A DNA stretch of 5,231 bases. Source: Alistipes sp. (GTDB lineage Bacteria > Bacteroidota > Bacteroidia > Bacteroidales > Rikenellaceae). The stretch is from the NCBI GenBank assembly GCA_017391185.1, contig JAFOZN010000287.1, forward strand, positions 1 to 5,231, in the 5' to 3' direction. A program made the translations under genes and the position numbers. Position 1 is the first letter of the stretch. Each line of letters starts with the position of its first letter. This document shows positions 1 through 5,231 of the stretch, in pieces. Below the pieces are notes generated by a model, which saw only the letters and a list, made by a program, of their open reading frames with translations, was not told where the DNA came from and did not search any database.

Positions 1-1524
1 GAAGTCGTATGCGTGGTCGGCATAAATGAGCGAAGACAAGGCATCGACAGGCTCACCGTTGAGCAAGATGTCAAGCTTGGCAAGACGGCTTGGTTGATAA
101 CCCGTACGGTGGTAGTCAAACGATGCGTAACCCTTAGAGATACTCTTGAGTTTATCGTAGAAGTCGAAGACAATCTCCGAAAGTGGCATGTCGAAATTGA
201 TCTCCACACGATCCTGAGTGATAAAGTTCTGAGTCGTCATCACGCCTCGTTTGTCGATGCAGAGTTTGATTACCGCACCCAAGAAGTCGGCCTTGGTGAT
301 GACCTGCGCACGGATATATGGCTCCTCGATAGTCGCCACCTTAGTAATCTCAGGCAAACCCGAAGGGTTGTGTACCTCCAGCACCTCGCCCGAAGTAGTA
401 GTGATGCGGTATGATACGTTAGGAACGGTAGTGATAACATCCATGTCGAACTCACGATACAGACGCTCCTGAATAATCTCCATATGCAACAATCCCAAGA
501 ATCCGCAGCGGAATCCAAATCCCAATGCAAGTGAACTCTCTGGCTCGAAGGTAAGCGAAGCATCGTTGAGCTGCAACTTCTCAAGGCTTGCGCGCAAATC
601 CTCATACTGATCAGCCTCGACTGGATATACACCCGCAAAGACCATTGGCTTGACATCCTCGAAACCCTCGATAGCCTCTTGGCATGGGTTGGCTTTGTTG
701 GTGATGGTATCTCCTACCTTTACATCGGTAGAGGTCTTAATGCCCGAACAGATATAACCCACGTCTCCAGCCTTGATCTCTTGGCGAGGAGACATCTTGA
801 GTTTCAATACTCCGATCTCATCGGCATCGTAGTCATTACCCGTGTTGAAGAACTTTACATGATCGCCCTTGCGGATTGTACCGTTAAAGACACGGAAATA
901 TGCAATGATACCTCTAAATGGGTTGAAAACAGAGTCGAAGATAAGAGCCTGCAAAGGAGCATTCTCATCACCCTTTGGTGCGGGGATGCGCTCTACGATA
1001 GCCTCCAAAACATCCTCTACACCCTGACCTGTCTTACCCGAAGCCAAGAGAATATCCTCCTCTTTGCAACCAATTAGGTCTATGATCTGATCCTTAACCT
1101 CGTCAATCATTGCCGACTCTACGTCAATCTTATTCATCACGGGGATAATCTCCAAATCGTGACCGATAGCGAGGTAGAGGTTTGAGATTGTCTGCGCCTG
1201 AATACCTTGCGTAGCATCTACTACGAGCAAAGCACCCTCACATGAGGCGATGGCGCGCGATACCTCGTAAGAAAAGTCAACGTGTCCTGGGGTGTCAATC
1301 AGATTCAAAACGTATGTTTCACCATTGTGAGCATGATACTCCATCTGGATAGCGTGGCTCTTGATGGTGATACCTTTCTCTCGCTCAAGATCCATGTTAT
1401 CCAACACCTGACTCTGCATCTCGCGTTGGTTGAGTGTATTAGTGAACTCCAGCAGACGGTCTGCCAGAGTAGATTTGCCGTGATCGATGTGGGCTATGAT
1501 ACAAAAGTTACGGATATTTTTCAT
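1..1524 (-). CDS. lepA: Elongation factor 4 (LepA), C-terminus cut off by window edge
   Basis: This is the translational GTPase LepA/EF4, a cytoplasmic ribosome-binding factor described as a back-translocase and also linked to 30S subunit assembly. The frame is open for 508 codons from ATG 1524-1522 to base 1; the family is usually near 600 residues, so roughly the last 90 are outside. Visible GTPase motifs: P-loop AHIDHGKST (residues 11-19), switch I GITI (51-54), DTPGH (77-81) and NKID (131-134). A beta-barrel domain II follows, then the LepA signature [12 protein letters not shown] (337-348) in the EF-G-III-like region, then an EF-G-V-like region. The window ends in the start of the LepA-specific C-terminal domain ([12 protein letters not shown]). 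The start was chosen because [18 protein letters not shown] matches the normal LepA N-terminus. A TAnnTTTG box lies 22 bases upstream. No frameshift or missing motif was found on reading the whole frame. It is divergent from the prenyltransferase gene. Confidence 0.97.
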   Translation of the reverse strand, partial: MKNIRNFCIIAHIDHGKSTLADRLLEFTNTLNQREMQSQVLDNMDLEREKGITIKSHAIQMEYHAHNGETYVLNLIDTPGHVDFSYEVSRAIASCEGALLVVDATQGIQAQTISNLYLAIGHDLEIIPVMNKIDVESAMIDEVKDQIIDLIGCKEEDILLASGKTGQGVEDVLEAIVERIPAPKGDENAPLQALIFDSVFNPFRGIIAYFRVFNGTIRKGDHVKFFNTGNDYDADEIGVLKLKMSPRQEIKAGDVGYICSGIKTSTDVKVGDTITNKANPCQEAIEGFEDVKPMVFAGVYPVEADQYEDLRASLEKLQLNDASLTFEPESSLALGFGFRCGFLGLLHMEIIQERLYREFDMDVITTVPNVSYRITTTSGEVLEVHNPSGLPEITKVATIEEPYIRAQVITKADFLGAVIKLCIDKRGVMTTQNFITQDRVEINFDMPLSEIVFDFYDKLKSISKGYASFDYHRTGYQPSRLAKLDILLNGEPVDALSSLIYADHAYDF

Positions 1525-1546
1525 TCTTTATATATATGTAATTGTG

Positions 1547-1570
1547 CAAAGATAATGAAAAAAATCAAAA
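1547..1570 (-). promoter_or_regulatory. Predicted lepA promoter (Bacteroidota type)
   Basis: On the minus strand, TATCTTTG (1554-1547) fits the Bacteroidota -7 consensus TAnnTTTG exactly and ends 22 bases before the lepA ATG. A TTTTG (1570-1566) lies 11 bases upstream of it, closer than the roughly 20 bases usual for the -33 TTTG element; nothing resembling TTTG occurs at the usual distance. The implied leader is short, about 15 bases. The -7 match is direct; promoter activity is inferred. Confidence 0.55.
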
Positions 1571-1580
1571 GTAATAGGTT

Positions 1581-1640
1581 TTGATCTCCGAAAGCCAAAA
1601 AACCTGCGTTAAGTCAATCTAAAAACACTTCATAGATCAA
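1581..1640. repeat. Spaced inverted repeat TTGATCT/AGATCAA in the divergent spacer
   Basis: TTGATCT (1581-1587) and its exact reverse complement AGATCAA (1634-1640) are separated by 46 bases, between the two promoter candidates. The match does not extend beyond 7 bases on either side. It could be a pair of operator half-sites or chance; nothing else in the sequence decides between these. Confidence 0.2.
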
Positions 1641-1672
1641 CTTTCTCTCAAAATAGGTTAGTTGCTAAGGGG

Positions 1673-1698
1673 TTTTTGAAAGTTTATTTGTAATTTTG
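1673..1698 (+). promoter_or_regulatory. Predicted promoter of the prenyltransferase-transporter pair
   Basis: TAATTTTG (1691-1698) matches TAnnTTTG and ends 21 bases before the ATG at 1720. A TTTTTG (1673-1678) lies 12 bases upstream of the box, again nearer than a standard -33 element. The expected transcript would start close to 1705 with a very short leader. The overlap of this box with an in-frame TTG (1696) argues against that TTG as the start codon. Activity is inferred from the motif and its position. Confidence 0.55.
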
Positions 1699-1719
1699 TC
1701 GCAGAAAAAATTTATCATA

Positions 1720-2601
1720 ATGAATGCTATCAAAAAATACGCAGATTTAGTCAAATTTTCGCATACAATATTTGCAATGCCGTTTGCCCTCATGGCCTTT
1801 GTTTATGCTTTGTGGGAGGATGATTTTGGAGCGGCGAACTCTAATCCATATTGGTGGATTACGTTGCTTGTGCAGGTAGTTTTGTGTATGGTTTTTGCTC
1901 GCAATGTGGCGATGGGATTTAATCGTTGGGCAGATCGTGAGATTGATGCCCGCAATCCTCGAACTGCAAACCGCGAAATCCCTGCTGGTAAAATCTCTCC
2001 TCGTGCTGCGTTGATTTTCGTGGCTTTAAATGCTCTGTTTTTTATCATTACAGCCGTGACTATCAACCCTTTGACCGCATGGCTTTCGCCTGTGGCATTG
2101 GCTGTGGTGATGTTCTATAGCTATTGTAAACGATTCACCTCGCTTGCGCACATGGTGTTGGGACTTTCGCTCTCGATAGCTCCCGTAGGAGCATATATTG
2201 CCGTTAGGGGTGAGTTTGCTTTGGAGCCATGCATCTTGGCTCTGTTGGTGATGACTTGGTGCGGTAGTTTCGATATAATCTACGCTTTGCAGGATCGTGA
2301 ATTTGATATCAAGAACTCGCTTCATTCCATTCCTTCGCACTTTTCGGTGCGTACATCGCTCTATATCAGTATTGCATTGCATGTGGTGACTATCATCGCT
2401 TTGTTTTGGTTTGTGAGCTATCTGCCGCAGAATATCTGGATTTGGAGTGGGGCTGCGATTTTTACCCTTATCATCATCGCCGAGCATATCTTGGTGACAC
2501 CTACCCGTCAGCGTAATATCGGCATAGCTTTCGGTACGCTCAATGGCTTGGCAAGTACCACCTTGGCTGGGCTTGTGATTCTCGGTATATTGCTCTCATA
2601 A
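1720..2601 (+). CDS. ubiA: UbiA-family aromatic prenyltransferase, probably for menaquinone synthesis
   Basis: An integral membrane enzyme of 293 residues that should transfer a polyprenyl chain from its diphosphate onto an aromatic ring. Both Mg-diphosphate-binding motifs are present: N68-x3-D72-x3-D76 (within NRWADREID, followed by NPRTANREIPAG) and Y188-x3-D192-x3-D196 (YALQDREFD), plus a YCKRFT loop at 135-140. About eight or nine hydrophobic segments fit the family. The NRWADREID form and the IYALQDREFD...LHSIP block resemble the UbiA-like group called 'putative 4-hydroxybenzoate polyprenyltransferase', known as MqnP in futalosine-pathway bacteria, rather than MenA; this assignment is from memory of family patterns. 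The ATG at 1720 is preferred over an in-frame TTG at 1696, which lies in the -7 box. No clear Shine-Dalgarno is present. The transporter gene follows after 10 bases. Family is near certain; the exact substrate (dihydroxynaphthoate-type or 4-hydroxybenzoate) is inferred. Confidence 0.9.
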   Translation: MNAIKKYADLVKFSHTIFAMPFALMAFVYALWEDDFGAANSNPYWWITLLVQVVLCMVFARNVAMGFNRWADREIDARNPRTANREIPAGKISPRAALIFVALNALFFIITAVTINPLTAWLSPVALAVVMFYSYCKRFTSLAHMVLGLSLSIAPVGAYIAVRGEFALEPCILALLVMTWCGSFDIIYALQDREFDIKNSLHSIPSHFSVRTSLYISIALHVVTIIALFWFVSYLPQNIWIWSGAAIFTLIIIAEHILVTPTRQRNIGIAFGTLNGLASTTLAGLVILGILLS

Positions 2602-2611
2602 TCAGACGAGT

Positions 2612-3511
2612 ATGTGGCTTTCGTTGGCTTTTCTCTCGGCAGCGCTTTTGGGTCTGTACGATGTGGCGAAAAAGCAGGCGCTCAAGTGTAACTCTGTGCC
2701 TGTAGTTTTGCTTTTGAATACCACTATTTCTACTCTTTTATTTTTGCCGATAGTCATCTCCGCAGAGTGCGATTTGGGGTGGTTTGAGGGGACTATTTTT
2801 CAGACCTCTACGCTACCTTTTGAAGCTCATCTCAAGGTTATTCTCAAATCTGTTATAGTCCTGAGCTCGTGGGTGTTCGGTTATATTGGCATTAAACATC
2901 TGCCTATTACACTTGTGGGTCCGATAAATGCTACTCGCCCCGTGTTGGTGCTATTGGGTGCTTTCTTGATTTTCGGGGAGCGATTAAACTCGATGCAGTG
3001 GGTGGGAGTGTTGCTTTCGCTTTTTTCTATCTTTTTGCTGAGTCGTTCGGGTAAAAAGGAGGGTATAGATTTTCGCAACAACGTCTGGATTTTGAGCATT
3101 GCTGCGGCTGCTGTTTTGGGAGCAGTCAGTGGGCTTTATGATAGATACATCACCAGAGAACTCTCGCCACTTTTTGTGCAGAGTTGGTATAATCTCTATC
3201 AGATGGTGATGATGGGTGTAGCGGTTGCTATTATCGCTTGGGTGCAAGGCCGTGAGGCTCTGAAATTTCGGTTTACTTGGGCTATACCATTGATTTCGAT
3301 TTTGTTATCGGCTGCGGATTTGGCATATTTTGTTGCACTAAGCAATGAGGAGGCTATGATATCTGTGGTATCTATGGTTAGACGCTCCTCTGTGGTAGTG
3401 TCATTCTGTTGTGGTGCTTTGCTCTTTAAGGAGAAGAATTTGCGTGCAAAATTCATCGATTTGCTCTTGATTTTGATAGGAATGGTATTTTTGTGGCTGG
3501 GCACTCGTTAA
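2612..3511 (+). CDS. EamA/DMT-superfamily transporter of unknown substrate
   Basis: A 299-residue inner-membrane protein with about ten hydrophobic segments, the usual size and layout for EamA-type drug/metabolite transporters. It shows the internal duplication of that family: GLYD occurs early in each half (residues 14-17 and 174-177), and the segment around ATRPVLVLLGAFLIFGE (107-123) aligns with VRRSSVVVSFCCGALLFKE (256-274), each followed by a last hydrophobic helix. A polar loop of about 25 residues (51-75) sits between helices 2 and 3 of the first half. The start ATG follows the prenyltransferase stop by 10 bases, and no promoter motif lies between, so the two are probably one operon. 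The upstream bases (cagacgag) give at best a weak Shine-Dalgarno. The substrate cannot be told; members of this superfamily move amino acids, nucleotide-type metabolites or drugs. A role linked to quinone synthesis would be speculation. Confidence 0.87.
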   Translation: MWLSLAFLSAALLGLYDVAKKQALKCNSVPVVLLLNTTISTLLFLPIVISAECDLGWFEGTIFQTSTLPFEAHLKVILKSVIVLSSWVFGYIGIKHLPITLVGPINATRPVLVLLGAFLIFGERLNSMQWVGVLLSLFSIFLLSRSGKKEGIDFRNNVWILSIAAAAVLGAVSGLYDRYITRELSPLFVQSWYNLYQMVMMGVAVAIIAWVQGREALKFRFTWAIPLISILLSAADLAYFVALSNEEAMISVVSMVRRSSVVVSFCCGALLFKEKNLRAKFIDLLLILIGMVFLWLGTR

Positions 3512-3534
3512 GAATATGCCCTAAATGCATCTCA

Positions 3535-3559
3535 TTTTGAGTAAAAATCACTATATTTG
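3535..3559 (+). promoter_or_regulatory. Predicted pheT promoter (Bacteroidota type)
   Basis: TATATTTG (3552-3559) matches TAnnTTTG and ends 38 bases before the pheT ATG. TTTTG (3535-3539) lies 12 bases upstream, the same offset as at the other two promoter candidates here. The box sits in the 86-base gap after the transporter gene, so pheT is likely transcribed independently of the upstream pair. The implied leader of about 30 bases is too short for a T-box or a leader-peptide attenuator. Activity is inferred. Confidence 0.6.
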
Positions 3560-3597
3560 TCCGTTAAACAGATAAATAACGTAAAAATATATAAACA

Positions 3598-5231
3598 ATG
3601 GAGATTTCTTTTAATTGGTTAAAGAAGTATGTTGACACCAAACTCTCTGCTCAGGAGGTTGCGACTATCTTGACAGATATAGGTTTGGAGGTTGAGGATT
3701 TTCAGAAGATTGAGACCGTAAAGGGAGGTCTTAAAGGCGTAGTGGTAGGTTATGTTGCCACTTGTGAGGATCATCCCGATTCGGACCATTTGCATATCAC
3801 CACAGTAGATGTGGGAGCTGAGGAGAAGTTGCAGATCGTTTGTGGTGCGCCTAACTGCCGTCAGGGCTTGAAGGTTTTGTGTGCTACGGTAGGCTCAGTA
3901 CTCTATCCTAATGGTGGCGATGAGGAGTTTAAGATCAAGCGTAGCAAGATCCGTGGCGTGGAGTCTTTGGGTATGCTTTGTGCTGAGGATGAGTTGGGTA
4001 TCGGCTCATCGCACGATGGTATCATGGAGCTTCCTGAGGATGCTCCTGTGGGTATGTCGGCTCATGAGTATTTGGGCGTAAAGGATGACTATCTGATCGG
4101 TATTGGTCTTACCCCAAACCGTATTGACGCAGCATCGCACATCGGTGTAGCTCGTGATTTGGTTGCATATTTGCGCTCTAAGGGCGAGGATGTTAAGCTC
4201 ACTTTGCCTTCGGTAGATGATTTCAAGGTGGATAATCACGACTTGGAGATTCCTGTTGAGGTGGAGAATCTCGATGCAGCGCCACGTTATGCAGGTCTTA
4301 CAGTTACAGGTTGCCAGATTGCTCCATCACCAGAGTGGATGCAGAATGAGTTGCGTGCTGCGGGAATCAATCCTAAAAATAATTTGGTGGATATCACCAA
4401 CTACGTACTCTTTGAGTTGGGACAGCCTCTCCATGCTTTCGATGCCGATAAGATCGAGGGTAAGAAGGTTGTGGTGAAGAATTGCGCTGAGGGTACTCCT
4501 TTTATCACTTTGGATGGCGTTGAGCGTAAACTCTCGGCTGAGGATTTGATGATCTGCTCGGCTGAGCGTCCTATGTGTATCGGAGGAGTATTTGGTGGTT
4601 TGGATTCAGGTGTATCGGATACCACTGTCAATGTATTCTTGGAGAGCGCATATTTCAATCCAGTGTCAATCCGCCGTTCGGCTAAGCGTCATGGCTTGAA
4701 TACCGATGCTTCGTTCCGTTTTGAGCGAGGTGTAGATCCAAATATGCAGGTGTATGCTCTTAAGCGTGCTGCACTTTTAATGAAGGAGTTTGCGGGTGGT
4801 AAGATCTCAAGCGAGATTATTGATATCAATCCTACACCTGCTGCTGATTTTGAGTTTGAGTTGTCGTTGGATAGAGTAAATTCACTCATCGGTAAGCAGA
4901 TCCCAGAAGAGACTGTCCGTACCATTTTGGATGCTCTGGAGGTAAAGATTCTTTCGGAGGATGGTCGTATCTTGAAGGTTGCCGTACCACCATACCGCGT
5001 AGATGTTCAGCGTGAGGCTGATTTGGTCGAGGATATCTTGCGTATCTATGGTTATAACAATGTTGAGATTCCTCAGGCGGTGCACTCAACCCTCTCTTAC
5101 GCTCCAAAACCAGACAAGAACAAGCTTGTCAACATCGCTGCCGATCATTTGGCTGCATGCGGTTATACCGAGATTATGTCTAACTCGCTCACCAAGGCGA
5201 GCTACTATGATGGTCTTACTTCATATAAGGC
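3598..5231 (+). CDS. pheT: Phenylalanyl-tRNA synthetase beta subunit (PheT), C-terminus cut off by window edge
   Basis: The beta chain of the cytoplasmic alpha2-beta2 enzyme that charges tRNA-Phe; it binds tRNA and edits mischarged Tyr-tRNA. The frame is open for 544 codons to the window edge, against about 800-820 in full-length bacterial PheT. In order: N-terminal MEISFNWLKKYV; an EMAP/OB tRNA-binding domain (about 40-155) with HPDSDHLHITTVDVG; the B3/B4 editing domain (about 210-375), including DITNYVLFELGQPLHAFD (265-282), the IGGVFGG...SGVSDTT block (328-343) and RRSAKRHGLNTDASFRFERG (359-378); the B5 domain (about 415-485) ending PPYRVDVQREADLVEDI; then the start of the catalytic-like core. 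The FDX-ACB anticodon-binding domain is outside. TPNRIDAASHIGVARDL (172-188) is also typical. The ATG follows A/T-rich sequence without a Shine-Dalgarno. pheS is not directly upstream, so the two subunit genes are separated here. Arginine codons are mostly CGT, fitting a well-expressed gene. Confidence 0.97.
   Translation, partial: MEISFNWLKKYVDTKLSAQEVATILTDIGLEVEDFQKIETVKGGLKGVVVGYVATCEDHPDSDHLHITTVDVGAEEKLQIVCGAPNCRQGLKVLCATVGSVLYPNGGDEEFKIKRSKIRGVESLGMLCAEDELGIGSSHDGIMELPEDAPVGMSAHEYLGVKDDYLIGIGLTPNRIDAASHIGVARDLVAYLRSKGEDVKLTLPSVDDFKVDNHDLEIPVEVENLDAAPRYAGLTVTGCQIAPSPEWMQNELRAAGINPKNNLVDITNYVLFELGQPLHAFDADKIEGKKVVVKNCAEGTPFITLDGVERKLSAEDLMICSAERPMCIGGVFGGLDSGVSDTTVNVFLESAYFNPVSIRRSAKRHGLNTDASFRFERGVDPNMQVYALKRAALLMKEFAGGKISSEIIDINPTPAADFEFELSLDRVNSLIGKQIPEETVRTILDALEVKILSEDGRILKVAVPPYRVDVQREADLVEDILRIYGYNNVEIPQAVHSTLSYAPKPDKNKLVNIAADHLAACGYTEIMSNSLTKASYYDGLTSYK

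Larger units (their letters stand above)
1525..1719. other. Divergent intergenic region between lepA and the prenyltransferase gene
   Basis: This 195-base A/T-rich spacer separates two divergently transcribed units. It contains a TAnnTTTG promoter candidate for each direction, with the two -7 boxes about 137 bases apart. It also holds a widely spaced inverted repeat (TTGATCT at 1581-1587, AGATCAA at 1634-1640) and an 8-base direct repeat AATAGGTT (1573-1580 and 1652-1659). I see no convincing small ORF, tRNA, riboswitch or terminator hairpin with a T-run. The repeats may be chance in such A/T-rich sequence. Confidence 0.7.

Noticed and set aside
13..1584. Plus-strand open frames at 13-414, 679-1077 and 1282-1584 opposite lepA
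   Set aside because: They lie antisense to an intact lepA frame whose every GTPase and LepA motif reads correctly; their translations show no recognisable domain and the frames are explained by lepA codon composition.
1696..1719. TTG start eight codons upstream of the prenyltransferase ATG
   Set aside because: The TTG is inside the TAATTTTG promoter box, so it would lie upstream of the likely transcript start. The ATG at 1720 gives the N-terminus expected for the family.
1803..3504. Minus-strand open frames opposite the prenyltransferase and transporter genes
   Set aside because: These are out-of-frame shadows of two complete membrane-protein genes; their translations are low in hydrophobic segments, rich in S, K and H, and contain no recognisable motif.
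3531..3541. CTCATTTTGAG hairpin as a terminator after the transporter gene
   Set aside because: The stem is only four base pairs with a three-base loop, has no following T-run, and overlaps the TTTTG upstream of the pheT -7 box.
4006..5107. Open frames on both strands inside pheT, including 4217-4477 plus and several on the minus strand
   Set aside because: They overlap the continuous pheT frame, which contains all expected B3/B4 and B5 motifs.
1..5231. Mobile element, CRISPR array, tRNA/rRNA gene or novel defence system
   Set aside because: No regularly spaced direct repeats, terminal inverted repeats, transposase or integrase motifs, or tRNA-like folds were seen. The window is filled by four recognisable chromosomal genes and two short spacers.

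Overview
The window looks like ordinary chromosomal DNA from a member of the Bacteroidota, most likely the order Bacteroidales. Three things support this. The sequences before the genes match the Bacteroidota -7 promoter element TAnnTTTG. The start codons are preceded by A/T-rich DNA without clear Shine-Dalgarno sequences. The LepA and PheT proteins read like Bacteroidota versions. Genus cannot be fixed from the sequence alone.

Layout: lepA (elongation factor 4) is on the minus strand, from its ATG at 1524 to the left edge, and lacks its last part. A 195-base divergent spacer (1525-1719) holds back-to-back promoter candidates for lepA and for a plus-strand pair. The pair is a UbiA-family membrane prenyltransferase (1720-2601) and, 10 bases later, an EamA/DMT-type transporter (2612-3511), probably co-transcribed. 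An 86-base gap (3512-3597) carries another TAnnTTTG promoter, followed by pheT, the phenylalanyl-tRNA synthetase beta subunit. pheT runs off the right edge after about two thirds of its usual length.

Functionally, lepA and pheT are translation housekeeping genes. The prenyltransferase carries the two aspartate-rich motifs of the family and most resembles the UbiA-like group linked to menaquinone synthesis by the futalosine route (MqnP) rather than MenA. The transporter has no substrate assignable from sequence; its tight spacing suggests only co-expression with the prenyltransferase.

I see no mobile element, CRISPR array, RNA gene or defence system, and no sign of an undescribed system. The points most worth checking are a recurring TTTTG element 11-12 bases before all three TAnnTTTG boxes, the quinone pathway implied by the prenyltransferase, and the unknown role of the transporter paired with it.
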